Positions 45,040 through 56,143 of a stretch of DNA of 64,000 bases are shown in pieces. Both the position numbers and the translations under genes were made by a program. Source of the stretch: Cycas panzhihuaensis (lineage: Eukaryota; Cycadophyta); assembly GCA_023213395.1 (NCBI GenBank), contig CM041465.1, forward strand, positions 231,453,741 to 231,517,740. The letters run 5' to 3'. Position 1 is the first letter of the stretch; each line of letters starts with the position of its first letter. The notes under the pieces were generated by a model, which did not search any database, was not told the origin of the DNA, and saw only the letters and a list, made by a program, of their open reading frames with translations.

Positions 45040-46627
45040 TCTTGAAGAAACAAAGGGGAGGTGTTTGAGCATCGAACAAGGTCTCAGAAGCTGCAAGTTT
45101 TAATTTGTTCTATTGAACCAAACACTTACAAAGAAGCAACCAAGTTTCAAGCATGGAGAACAACAATGGATGCAGAAATGAAAGCCATTTATAAAAATAA
45201 AACATGGGATCTAGTAACACCTCTTGAAGATAAACTCATTGTAAATTGCAAGTGGGTATATAAAGTGAAAGAAAAACCAAATGGTGAAATCGAGAAGTAC
45301 AAAGCAAGGTTGGTAGCAAAAGGCTGCACATAAACAACTGGAACTGAGTATGAATAAATGTTCTCATCAGTAGCTAAGTTGAACACTGTAAGAACAATAA
45401 TTACAATTGTTGCTAAAAAAGGATGGAAAATTTATCAGATGGATGTTAAAAGCGCTTTTTTAAATGGAGATCTCCAAGAAGAAGTGTGTATGTATCAACC
45501 TGAAGGTTATATGAAGTCGAGACAAGAAAATTTGGTCTGCAAACTAAAAAAGGATTTATATGGATTCAAACAAGCACCAAGAGTTTGGTATGCCAAACTA
45601 GATACATATCTAATTCAAAATGGCTTTAAGAGGTGTGAGTCAAATCATTCTTTGTATGTAAAATTTAATCAAGGATTGACCTCCATCATAGTAGTATATG
45701 TGGATAACATGTTAATCATAGGAGACGATGAAAATTCAATTTGAAAAGGTATTTGAGATGACAGACCTTGGAATGTTGCACTATTATCTGGGAATAGAAA
45801 TAGGACAAAACAATGATTCTATTGTCCTATCTCAATCAAAATATATCAAAAACTTGTTGAACGAGTTCAATATGGAAAGCTACAATAGTGTTGCCACTCC
45901 AATGGAAACTGGGTGTGTGTTAAACACTGAACAAGAAGCACAACCAGTTGATGCAACTTTATACAGACAACTGATCGGAAGTCTAATTTATCTTATAGTT
46001 ATACGACCAGATATTTCCTATGCAATTGGTGTAGTTTCCAGATCTATGGAGAATCCCAAAATACCTCATTGGAATGTTGCAAAAAGAATTCTACGGTATT
46101 TAAAGGGAACCATAAACCTTAGATTAGAATATACAAGGGATAATAATATGTAGCTAATAGGTTTTTGTGACACAGACTGGGCTAGAGATAGAACAGACAC
46201 GAAATCAACATCAGGATATTGTTTCTTCCTAGGAACAACCTTAATTTTTTGGAGTAGCAAAAAACAACATACAATTGCTTTGTCTTCAACAGAAGCATAG
46301 TACAAGTCAGCAGTCAACACAACATGTGAAGGAGTTTGGATCAGACAACTCCTTAAAGACCTTGGACAAGAACAGAGAGTGCCTACTCAGTTATTCTGTG
46401 ACAATCAAAGTGCAATCAAAATGACAAAGAATCCAGTACTGCATGTAAGAACCAAACATATAGAAGTGCATCATCATTTCATCAAGGAAAAAGTTTAGAA
46501 CGAAGAATTTGAGCTTCTGTATTGTACATCAGAAAACCAAACTGCTGATGTTCTTACCAAATCTCTTAACAGAAAAAAGTTTACTGGTTTTAGAAACCGA
46601 TTAGGACTAAAGTAGATAAAACATTAA
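45040..46627 (+). pseudogene. F pol: reverse transcriptase and RNase H
   Basis: [40 protein letters not shown] and FKQAPRVWYAKLDTYLIQNG identify the RT. The catalytic motif is YVDNM (45697-45711) instead of YVDDM, so the second metal-binding Asp is lost. MTDLGMLHYYLGIEIGQNND and AKRILRYLKGTINLRLEYTR follow. The RNase H reads DTDWARDRTDTKSTSG, SSKKQHTIALSSTEA-stop and VRTKHIEVHHHFIKEKV, ending IKH-stop at 46627. Confidence 0.9.
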
Positions 46628-46657
46628 GAGGGGTTGTAAAACGTAATGTTTTATCTA
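46613..46657 (+). other. Polypurine tract of F in a perfect 14-bp hairpin
   Basis: TAGATAAAACATTA (46613-46626) and TAATGTTTTATCTA (46644-46657) are exact reverse complements. The 17-nt loop is the purine run AGAGGGG plus the LTR start. The same 14-bp arms are found in E. Confidence 0.8.
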
Positions 46658-46833
46658 GGATATTTAAATATTCCTAAAGTACTTTGTAAGGGTCATGTAT
46701 CATTTCCCCCTTTCTCCTTCTGAGTGACAAGTGGCATAATCTCATTAAGCGATTGCCATTTGTCCCGTACACTTTGTAATGTATTTATAGACTTACAATG
46801 ATCAATGAAGTATTGGAGTGAATTCTATTTACA
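46635..46833 (+). repeat. 3' LTR of F
   Basis: It starts TGTAAAACG and ends ATTTACA, followed by TTAAC. The AATAAA of the 5' LTR is AATGAA here. Confidence 0.95.
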
Positions 46834-46838
46834 TTAAC

Positions 46839-46870
46839 AAGTGGCTTAACTAACGACTGCCATGCTAGCA
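46839..46870 (-). repeat. 3' LTR of H, remaining part
   Basis: 32 bp complete the H LTR after F. The terminus reads CTAGCA on the plus strand, followed by a C6 run, the minus-strand polypurine tract. Confidence 0.85.
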
Positions 46871-46879
46871 TCCCCCCTT

Positions 46880-48600
46880 AATGTAAATGTGGTGTGGGGA
46901 ACCTGCAACTTGAGTAATTGTATTATCATGAAGGTTGGGACTATCCTGCTTCTTTATCCTTGTTGATACATCCCCCCTCAAGGATAACATTTGTGAGTCC
47001 TAATCTGGTATGCATCTTTGTGAATTGATCTTCAGTAAGTGCCTTGGTGAAGACATTTGCAAGCTGATATTCACTTAGATAATAGTCGACCTACAACTTC
47101 TTTGACTTGATTTGTTGACGGAAGGTTGGGACTATCCTGCTTCTTTATCCTTGTTGATACATCCCCGCTCAAGGATAACATTTGTGAGTCCTAATCTGGT
47201 ATGCATCTTTGTGAATTGATCTTCAGTAAGTGCCTTGGTGAAGACATTTGCAAGCTGATATTCACTTAGATAATAGTCGACCTACAACTTCTTTGACTTG
47301 ATTTCTTGACGGATGTGGTGGTGCTATATCTTAATGTGTTTCGTACGAACATGAAACTTTGGATTCTTTGACAAGCGAATGGTACTCTGATTATCAACAA
47401 AAATAATCGAATAGCCATTTAAAACTCCAAGAACTTCTAAGAGACCTTGCAACCGTGCAGCTTCTTTAGCACCAACACTGAGTCCTTGATATTCTGTCTC
47501 TATAGAAGATAATGCCACTGTTTGTTTCTTTTTTAACTGCCATGGAACAAATCCATTATCGACACCAAAGATGTATCCAACAATGGACTTCCAATTGTTA
47601 GAGTCTCCTCCCCAATCAGCATCAGTGTAGCCATGCAACTTTGTCTCTTCACCACGAAGATTTTCGAGACCAAGATTGAGTGTCCCATTCAAGTACTTCA
47701 AGATCTGCTTCATTGCAATACAATGTGGTTCTTGAGGATTTTGCATATATTGAGAAACCAATCCAACAACATAGGTGATATCTGGTCTGGAATTAGTCAA
47801 ATAGATTAGATTCCCTACTAACTGATGGTATATTGTTCCATCTACATAGGGTTTGGCCATGTCTTTCTGTAGTCTTGTGCCCTTAGCACATGGTGTTGCA
47901 ACCGGATTACAATCCTACATCTTGAACTTTTCTAGTAGGTTCTTTACATACTGTGTCTGCAACAACATGATCTGATTTTCCATCTGCTTGACTTGAATGC
48001 CCAAAAAGTAGTGAAACAGTCTGAGGTCTGTCATATCAAAGGCAACTCCCAAATTCGACTTGACTTCGACAATAGTCTTATTACAATTGCCTTTGATGAG
48101 TAAATCATCCACATACAACACAATAGCTACTATTGAGGTCCTACTCCTTTTCACATACAAATTTGGGTCCATATCTGAAACAACAAATCCTTCTGCCTTC
48201 AACTTGGGATTGATCTTCTCATACCAAGCACAGGGTGCTTGTTTCAAGCCATAGAGTGGTTTCTTTAGTCGGCACACAAGATGTTGCTGGCCTTTCTTGA
48301 TGAATCCCAGAGGCTGTGACATGTAAATCTCCTCCTTTAGATCTCCATTAAGAAATGCAGACTTAACATCCATCTGGTGTAGCTCCCAACCATATGCAGC
48401 TTATAAGGAAATAATTAACCAGATTGTCATTGTCTTAGAGACTAGTGTAAATGTCTCCTCATAATCAATTCCTTACTTTTGCTTAAATTCTTAAGCGATA
48501 AGCTTGGCCTTATATTTTTCCACCTCTCCATCGGAGCGGAACTTAGTCTTGTAGACCCACTTGCATCCAACAAGTTTCTTCTTCGGAGGTAGTGGAACCA
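46880..48600 (-). pseudogene. H pol: reverse transcriptase and RNase H
   Basis: The RT is a 152-residue open stretch (48373 to 47915) with [34 protein letters not shown], catalytic YVDDL (48101-48115) and MTDLRLFHYFLGIQ. The RNase H is a 178-residue stretch (47860 to 47324) with SLIYLTNS-like GNLIYLTNSRPDITYVVGLV, DADWGGDSNNWKS, ALSSIETEYQ and TKHIKI. The C-terminal part is duplicated (46931-47312). Upstream, NKVKWKYKAKLIA-like text is broken by stops. Confidence 0.9.
46931..47312 (-). repeat. 191-bp tandem duplication in the RNase H end of H
   Basis: 46931-47121 and 47122-47312 are nearly identical; I see only about two differences (near 46975/47166 and at the unit ends). The matching part of G is present once. 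The unit codes for the C-terminal RNase H region. Two nearly identical copies inside an element with 13% LTR divergence mean the duplication arose long after insertion. Confidence 0.9.
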
Positions 48601-48861
48601 AATTCCATGTGTCCTTTATGAGTGAACCATACTCCTCTTCCATTGTGGATCATCCTTTGCTTCATCATACAAAACAGGATCACTGGAGGAGTTGATGTCT
48701 ACCAGCAGAGTCTAACTGGCGCCACTTTGGAATCCTCTATTGTTTTCCTTGCCTATAATGGTATAGAAGGACCTGGTGCTATAGGTACTTATTCACATGA
48801 CGACTCCTCACTATTACCTGCTTCACTCGGTCTAGCTTCCTCTTGAATTCCAATGACTGGC

Positions 48862-49830
48862 TCATCGTCCTCTATAACTATTGAATTTGGAAATGGAAGT
48901 AGTGGGGATAAAAAGGCTCTTCTGATGATTTATCAGCATGACATGTCGACGACTCATCAAATTTAACATCCTGACTAATCGCAATTCTTTTGCCTTGCGG
49001 ATCCCATAGTCTGTAAGTTTGTTTTGATCAGAATACTCCATAAAAATACATTTCAAACTTTTGTAATCCAACTTTTTGCGACCTTCGTCAGGGATGTGTG
49101 TATATCCAATGCATCCAAATGTTTTTATATGACTAATGATAGGTTTATGCCCGGTCCATCTCTCTGTGGGGGTCATGCTTCGAATTGCTTGAGTGGGTAC
49201 CCTCTTCATAATATACACAATAGTGGCAATAGCTTTTGCCCAAAACATCGATGACAAGTTTTTTGAATGCACCATACACCTTGCCATCTCCATCATTGTA
49301 CAATATTTTCTCTCTACAACACCATTTTGTTGTGGGGTATATGGGACAATAAACTCTCATTTTATACCATGATCCTAGCAGAACTAATTAAACGCTTGAT
49401 TGTCATATTCCTTACCATTATCACTTTTCAATGTTTTAATCTTTTTATCACTTTAATTTTAAATGCTTGCTTTCCAATCATGGAAGTGATCAAACACCTT
49501 TGACTTTTTCTCAGGAAATATACCCAGGCCTTCTTTGTGTAGTCGTCTACAAACACTAAGGTATATCGAGCTCTAGATATTGAAGGGTTCGAGAGTGGCC
49601 CCATCATATCTATATGCACAAGCTCAAGCTTCTTCTTGGCTCTCCAGCCATTGTCTCGAGCAAAAGGATAGTGATGATGCTTCCCATACATACACTCTTC
49701 AAAAACATCGTCTAAACATGAAACATATGGTAATCCTTCCACCATTCTCAACCTTGTCAGCAGTGTGATGCTTCTGTAATTAAGGTGACTTGGGCGATCA
49801 TGCCACCGCTTACTCACATCATCTGCACTA
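48862..49830 (-). pseudogene. H integrase
   Basis: WHDRPSHLNYRSITLLTRLR and CMYGKHHHYPFARDN give the GAG-pre-integrase zinc module with CxxC altered (FEECMYG). The core has LVHIDMMGPL and FVDDYTKKAWVYFL, then breaks near 49430. The catalytic Glu region and tail follow in other frames (MMEMARCMVHSKN, ERWTGHKPIISHIKTFGCIG and YTHIPDEGRKKLD). It matches G block for block. Confidence 0.87.
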
Positions 49831-49987
49831 GTAACAAAAGCATAGGACTTTTTCTAGGATTGAAACTTTTCAAACATCCAAAAATAATCTCTTTCCCAGT
49901 AGCAATGACAGAGAAATTTTGTTTAAGATCCTTAATCAGATATCTATCTTTATAAAGCTCCACTTTTATTCCTTGTTTGCAGATTTC

Positions 49988-50245
49988 TCAGGCTGAAAGT
50001 AAATTCAACAGCATCTTAGGTACATAATAGACCCCTTTAAACTTACCACTTGCCAAGGAAACGTTTCCAACACCTTCAATTGGTAACACACATGCATCTT
50101 CAAGGATAACCTCAACACCACTATGGTCAACCCTCCATGCATTAAAGTTTTGCTTTTGGAAAGAGATGTGCTTCTGTGCTCCAGAGTCCAATATCCAATA
50201 GTTTCTCCGACTTGTCTTGGCTGACAAAGTTGACACTCTGACACA
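49988..50245 (-). pseudogene. H protease
   Basis: NYWILDSGAQKHISFQKQNF has an intact DSG, unlike G. It is followed by VILEDACVLPIEGVGNVSLA and LLNLLSA. The 82-residue open stretch is about half of a copia protease region. Confidence 0.82.
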
Positions 50246-50311
50246 ATGTGATACTACGCTCTTCCCTTTATCATCTTGGCTAGCTTTGTGTTTGTCCTAT
50301 CTTTGGAACCA

Positions 50312-51060
50312 ATAAGTCTTTTTTCTGTGGCCTTCCTTCTTGCAATAGTTACATTTGCCAATGAATTTCTTCTTTTCCCAAGACTCTTCCCTAGACTTCT
50401 GTGTGAACTTGTCCTCCTAAACGACCTCTCTCCTCTGTGTCTTCATGACTAAGGCCTGACTTGACTCAAAACCTCTAAGCATCCCATGATGTTTTAACTT
50501 GGCATCCTTTGCTAGAATAAGATCCTTTATATCATTAAATGTCTCTCCCTCCATCACCTCATCTCTGCTATAGATGGTCTAGAAAGTGGCAAAAGCAACT
50601 AGCAATTTAGACGTGATTATTACAAACAACAATGCATCATTAATCGAATTTGCCTTCAAATCTTCTAGCTTGTTCTTCAGGTCAGTGACTTTATTTAGGT
50701 AGGTGCTTATGTTGGTCTCATTTCTAATGTAGAATTGAGAAGCTCCAACATTAATGCCAGATGTCTATTCGTCTTCTTCTTCTCAAATGTTTCACACAAA
50801 TTTGCCTAAGTTTTGTTTGGCTAATCAAGGTTATGAACCAATGCCCTCTAGTCTAGTGCCAGTGACAGTTTCAACAATCTGACGACCATAAATTGTTGCT
50901 GTTGAAGTTGTACACATTCTTTATGGTCAAGCGGGATTGTGTCTACTTTTGCTTTAGTTATTGCATAGAGTTCATTCACCATTAGTATTAACTCCATGTT
51001 AGCTTTCCACTCATTGAAGTTATTGCCATTAAAGACAATTTTGGGCATCAAACGATCCAT
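50312..51060 (-). pseudogene. H gag
   Basis: MDRLMPKIVFNGNNFNEWKA starts at 51060, and NMELILMVNELYAITKAKVD follows. The single zinc knuckle (50312-50353) reads CNYCKKEGHRKKTY, with the last Cys changed to Tyr. Several stops separate the blocks. Confidence 0.85.
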
Positions 51061-52395
51061 CTTGAGAAATGGGCTTAAAAAACGAGTTAATAACAACAGA
51101 CTACTAAACTTATAGTTTTCTGGACAATACCCACATCACTGTGATCACCTCTTTCTCAGGCACACCCACTGGGGCACACTAAACAATAGTTATTCAAGCT
51201 AAAATCACCCACCAATTGTCCACCTCTCATCAACAGGCTTCAAAATAGTTCTCAAAATACTCAAAAAGGCTAAAAAAAATGACTCAAGATGCCTTAGAAT
51301 ATGCTTCATACTGAAAGATTATCTCACAATATTGGGTGTACGGTCCTCCATGTCAGATCCAATCCAAGATGGCACAAAAAAGCTCTTAAAAGACTTCACA
51401 ATACTTCAAATATGGAAAATATGAATGATCAATGGTATAAAAGGCTTTTGTAAAGTCATTTTTATGTGGAATATGCCAAAAGGCATATTCTCAAGGGTTA
51501 CGGTTGCTCATAAAGGCAACACACCTTATAACTCAATACACATGCTTAAAAGTCAAATAACACATATTATTTTTATCGACTAAGGTTTAGACATTATAAA
51601 ATATATCAAACGAAGTCGTTTGATATCTCCTTAGTCAACCATCCAACTCCTTAAGGTGCGACTCCTGCATAACATACGTAGGTTGACCGAGCATAAACAT
51701 GCTTCAAAACACCTTACAATTGGTAAGAATTGACGCTATGCAGTCCAACACTCATGCGAGAAGGCATTCAGTCCTATTCCAACCAACATTTACACTTACG
51801 GTTGCAAATCAGGGGCCGCACACTTATAGAAAGCCGCCCACCATTAATACACAACCATACACATCAACAAATCGAAGGTACAACTACCTATATTGCCCAA
51901 CACTCTCATTAAAGATAGAAAACTGCCTTTATAGGCTCCAATCTCGTCCTCATATAAGATATGTGACTTGTTGATGTAAAATGGTAATTTTCTATATCAA
52001 CTTTAGTGGTGCTTTGCTAAGAAAAGGGCCAACTTACTTGTATGACGCTTTGGCTGACCTCACCATCATTGACTCTTCATTAGAACATGCTTCGTTGGTC
52101 TCAAACAGTACCATAGTTCACCAACCAACTTCGGATGACTCCCAGCGAGCCAACACACTCCATGACAATGGCTTGCACATCTGAATTTTGACCCTAACAA
52201 TGCTTTAACCTTTTTGATAGGTGAGTTTCACCTCCTCAACTACCATTGATCTTTGTGCCTGCTCTTGCAAGTTGTTGGAGAAGATAAGTCCTCAAGAAAT
52301 TCTTTGGTTTTGATGGCATCACCCGACAACCAATGATCTCACCGCTCCCCCTAACTCTGGGCTCAACTATGTAGGATCTTATGACTCTGATATCG
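51061..52395 (-). other. H leader with a long hairpin, and decayed primer site
   Basis: The primer site next to the LTR is decayed (minus strand CGATATCAGAGTC). In the leader, ATATCAAACGA (51603-51613) and TCGTTTGATAT (51616-51626) form an 11-bp stem with a two-base loop. They are enclosed by GACTAAGG (51578-51585) and CCTTAGTC (51629-51636), which also pair exactly. The sister copy G keeps a weaker version. Confidence 0.75.
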
Positions 52396-52740
52396 TGTTA
52401 AGAAACATGAATGAATGCATACATGTTTACATCCGTAGAATCTTTTATCATATACAACAAGCAAACAAGATAAACACAGAAAACAATTGCACAATACATA
52501 GGATTTACGTGGAAAACCCTTTTGGGAAAATTACCACCATAAAGATCTATTGATCATATTGATTACCACTTGATTGATATGAATATACAAGGGCTCTAAG
52601 ATATTTATGATCCTTCCAAGAGGTGTCAACTGACAAGAGTTGTGACCCTCGGCATCACTTGCACCTTTTTGTCAATCACATTAGCTAAACCACCACAATA
52701 ACATTAACAAGTGGCTTAACAAACAACTACCACACTAACA
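52396..52740 (-). repeat. 5' LTR of H
   Basis: 345 bp, TG at the plus-strand left end and CTAACA at the right. It aligns with the LTRs of G and with the split copy at 41319. Confidence 0.93.
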
Positions 52741-52834
52741 TCTGTCATCTGAAAGAGGTGACTTAGATCTGTCTTTAAGTTTAATATTATATTGACGTCA
52801 TTATATGTGATAAGTAAGTTGTCAATGTATAACA
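52741..52834 (-). pseudogene. Copia I pol: RT segment between H and J
   Basis: The 94-bp minus-strand piece encodes LYIDNLLITYN, then a Leu/Lys-rich stretch and HLFQMTD. It joins exactly to the LGTLHYFLG part at 41316 and to NKVIIV at 59567. The catalytic motif is YIDN (52815-52829), so the second Asp is lost. Confidence 0.85.
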
Positions 52835-53239
52835 TGATATGAATTTGACTAGCAATTATCACACTAATGGAAACTTATGAGGGAAAAGAGAGTACAATAG
52901 ATCTTTATTAATACTTCAATAGCTCAAATTACATCAAAAGTATAAAAGAAGAGCGCAAAGAAGCTTAAAGAACACCAAAAGATAAGATGTACACAAGTAC
53001 AATCTCATAAGACAAGATTATGGTATAAGAGATCGCTTTACAAATGCATGGCCTTAAGTAAACAGAAGTGGCCACTTAATTACTTTTCCTAGCATCCTAT
53101 TGATGAACATGCAACCTTTAATTTCATTGGTGCTTATATGCGGCCCATGCACACAAATTAATAATTGACATTAATCTGCTCCACCTTAACCATGTGGTTG
53201 GATGCTTATGTGCTACTAATCTTGGGAGGTTACTTAATA
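52835..53239 (-). repeat. 3' LTR of J
   Basis: The plus strand reads TGATATGAA at the left end and ACTTAATA at the right. It is followed by a pyrimidine run (53246-53260) that is the minus-strand polypurine tract. It aligns with 59158-59561. Confidence 0.9.
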
Positions 53240-53242
53240 GGT

Positions 53243-53409
53243 AACCCCCTTCCCTTTCAAGATGCTGAGTCCTTGAAGCACTGAAGGTGCTGATGTTGCT
53301 TGATAAATTTTGTTGATTTTCACATTGCTTCGTCAGGTTTAGAACTAGCCCACTACACTAGATGCTAGAAAATGATTCTATTTTGAAGACGATGTTGACG
53401 GGTACCTAA
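53243..53409 (-). pseudogene. J chromodomain-like C-terminal tail
   Basis: The minus strand gives LQNRIIF, HLV, WASSKPDEAM, KSTKFIKQHQHLQ and KGRG, separated by stops. The series NRxI-xLVxW-xxxPxxEAxW ending in KGxG resembles the chromodomain tail of plant chromoviruses, which guides insertion into heterochromatin. The similarity is judged by pattern only. Confidence 0.5.
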
Positions 53410-54660
53410 AATATGCATAGGGGGAACTGTGTCGATTTCCTTTTCTTAAAGGGTAGGGAGGGTTGTTTGGGGGGTGATGGACTTTCTCGAGTGTTTTTTC
53501 AGGCAGGATACGTGAAAAATGTTATGTATCTTGGTATTGGGGGGAAAGTCAAGGCCATAGGCTACTGCACCAATTCACTGTGTAACTTTATAGGGGTCAT
53601 ACTAGTGAGGACTGAGCTTGTGGGATTTTTCATTATGGAGGGATTGTTGCTTGTAAGGTTAGAGGCAAAGGAAGGCCAAATCACCCACTTAGAAAGATCA
53701 ATTGGGTCGATGGCGATCAACTAATTGTTTCATATGATTTTGTGTAGATGCCAAGTTTTGCTTAAGGGTATGAAGGATTTGATTTATGTTCTGTAGTTTC
53801 TATTGCACCCTAGCAATGCAAAGGTTGGTAGTGAAGGTATGATGAGATGGTGGGAGGAAACCATAAAGGGCCATAAATAGGTTCATCCTCATGATAGACT
53901 GATGAGAGGAATTGTACCAATATTCTGCTAAGAGCAGCCAAGAAGTCCAACTTCTTTGATGTTTTGAGGCAAAGCAACATAGATACATTTCCAAGGGTTT
54001 ATTAAGAACTATGGATTGACCATCCGTTTGAGGGTGATAGGATGAGCTCATGTTGAAGAGTGTTCCTGATGCTTGGAAGAGTTCTTGCCAAAATGTGCTT
54101 GTGAATTTAGGGTCTTTGTTTGATACAATTGTAGATGGAAAATCATGAAGACAAAAGATGAATTGGATATAGAGGTTAGCCAAATGAGGGGCTCTGTAGT
54201 TAGTATGGATGGGTACAAAATGAACATATTTGTTCAAGCGATCTATGATGACTCAAATAGAATCATACTCGGCTGATAATGGGAGCCCAATGATAAAATC
54301 CATGGCAATGTCTTGCCATTTGCCTTGAGGGATTTTCAGCGGTTGAAGTAGGCCTCGTTGGGCCTTAGCATACACCTTATTTCATTGGTATGTATCACAC
54401 TTAGATAATTATGTGAGGATAGTGGGCTTTATACGGGGCCAATAGAAATCTGACCGAATTTGATAGTATGTTTTGTCAAATCCCAAGTGTCTGCCAAAGT
54501 GGGTGTTGTGATATTCAGACGAGATATGGGGAATAAATGGGGATGTTGGGTGAACAAAAATGTGGTTCTAGTAGAGAATGTGATTATTATGTAAAGTCCA
54601 ATCTTTATGACTTTGAACTTTATTAGCCCATGTGGCAAAGTCAAGTTGAACTTTGTTGTC
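53410..54660 (-). pseudogene. J integrase
   Basis: The zinc (HHCC) region reads EYHNTHFGRHLGFDKTYYQI and SDFYWPRIKPTI. The core has AMDFIIGLP, the open stretch NKYVHFVPIHTNYRAPHLAN and SNKDPKFTSTFWQELF, where SDRD is usual, then HPQTDGQ and AEYWYNSS. The C-terminus has AYGLDFPPNTKIHNIFHVSC, the usual gypsy integrase end. The longest open piece is 145 residues (54237 to 53800). Confidence 0.88.
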
Positions 54661-55130
54661 TTTCGCCAAGTCTTGTAGCCAAGAAGGTTGGGGCATAGAG
54701 ATGGCTTGGATGGTGGGTTTAGATGGAAGACAGAAAGGGCATTTGCAACAACATTGCCCTTGCCTTTTTTATATGAGATGGTGAAGTTGAAGACCTATAA
54801 TATATCAACTCACTTGGTTTGTTCTTCAGATAGAATTGGTTGGTCTAATAGGCATTGGAGACTATGGTGATCAGTCAAAATGGTAAACTTAGATACATGC
54901 AGATACTAGTGCCACGTGTCTATTGTATGTAAAATAGCCCTCATTTCTTTTTGATAACTTGATAGCCTACACTCGTACTCTTTGAGCTTACGATTTTCAA
55001 ATGCAATTGGGTTGAAATTATGCATGAGGACAGCCCCTAACCCAACCCTTGAAGCATGGCCTTCTAATTGAAAAGGCTGGGAAAAACCTGGGGTGGTGAG
55101 GATTGGTGTGGCTGACATGAGCATTTTCAA
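54661..55130 (-). pseudogene. J RNase H
   Basis: PILTTPGFSQPFQLEGHASR, then GLGAVLMHNFNPIAFENRKL and YQKEMRAILHTIDTWH, matches gypsy RNase H. The first catalytic Asp is Gly here (EGHAS, where ETDAS is usual). FTILTDHHSLQCLLDQ keeps the later Asp. The motif continues to the integrase without a gap. Confidence 0.87.
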
Positions 55131-56140
55131 ATGATTGAAAGCATCGTTAACACTTGGTGATCATTGGAAGGAGACCTTGCGAAGTAAATTTGTTAAGGGG
55201 GTTGCTATAGAGGCATAATTTCTGACAAAACAACGATAGAAGCTAATTAGTCCAAGGAAGGTCTGTAATTAGGTGAGGTTCTTTGGTGTGGGCCATTGAG
55301 TGATGACTAATATTTTATTTGGATCTACTCATATACCTTCTGTGAAAATGGTGTGACCTAGGTACTGAAGTTCAGTATTACCAAGTTCGCATTTCGACAT
55401 CTTGGCATATACTTGGTTTTCCTCATGAATCTGAAGGGCTGTTTCCAAATGTTAGAGATGTAAGGACATGTCGATGCTATAAGTGAGTATATCATCAAAG
55501 AAGTGAATAATGAATTTGCAAAGATAAGGTGCAAAAGTTTTATTCATTAGGTCTTGGAAGGTGGTAGGAGCATTACATAGCCCAAATGGCATGATCTAAA
55601 ACTCAAAGTGGCCATAGTGAGTTTGGAAAGCCGTTTTGTGCTTGTCTTAAGGTGTTATTGGTATTTGATAGTATCCAGACTGCAAGTCTAGTTTAGAAAA
55701 TATTGTGGCCCCATGAATCTCATTCAACATATCACCAATCTGGGGGTGAATTTATTCTTAATGGTGAGTTTGTTGAGCTCTCTATAATCGATACAAAGCC
55801 AAAAAGAACCATCTTTTTTGCGAACTAGCATAATAGGGGTTGCATAAGGGCTTTTACTATGTTGTATTATTCTTATGTTTATGAGTTCGTTGGTAATGCA
55901 CTCAATCTCATTCTTTTGAAAGTAGGAATTTTGGTATGGACATAGGCTAATGGGGTTATGGGGGTTCTTGAGTTCTATAGTATGGTGAAATCAACGATTT
56001 GAGGGAATGCTACTAGGTAAAGGGGCAAAAACAGATTGATATTTAGTTAGAATGGTTTGGATATCCAGGTGGACTTTTAATTGTAGTTGAATGCTGTTGA
56101 GGCAGACAATATATTCAATGCTATCGCTAAGTTGCTTGTT
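55131..56140 (-). pseudogene. J reverse transcriptase
   Basis: Visible blocks are [20 protein letters not shown] and [15 protein letters not shown], then a decayed middle. The catalytic FFDDI is at 55488-55502. KMSKCELGNTELQYLGHTIF and DPNKILVITQWPTPKNLT follow, with FLGLISFYRCFVRNYA. All are typical of Ty3/gypsy RT. Stops are frequent in the first half. Confidence 0.88.
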
Positions 56141-56143
56141 TAT

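Larger units (their letters stand above)
41632..46833 (+). mobile_element. Complete copia retrotransposon F (plus strand), inside H
   Basis: LTRs of 198 and 199 bp are flanked by a perfect duplication TTAAC (41627-41631 and 46834-46838). Order is primer site, leader, gag, protease, integrase, RT, RNase H and polypurine tract; length 5202 bp. The LTRs differ at about 6%. It is the same family as E, in opposite orientation. It carries stops in every gene and a changed RT catalytic motif. Confidence 0.96.
41319..52740 (-). mobile_element. Copia retrotransposon H (minus strand), interrupted by F
   Basis: It is the sister of G, with 345-bp LTRs at 52396-52740 and at 41319-41631 plus 46839-46870. 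The left LTR is split by element F. Without F and the 191-bp duplication it measures about 6.02 kb, against 6.01 kb for G. The LTRs differ at about 13% of positions. The right flank TCTGT (52741-52745) and TTTGT at the left junction may be the eroded target duplication. H is inserted in the RT of I, and the reading MTDLGTLHYFLG is restored if H is removed. Confidence 0.93.

Noticed and set aside
53413-53724. 103-residue plus-strand open frame
   Set aside because: The opposite strand encodes the C-terminal integrase text of gypsy J (AYGLDFPPNTKIHNIFHVS). The plus frame is a shadow.
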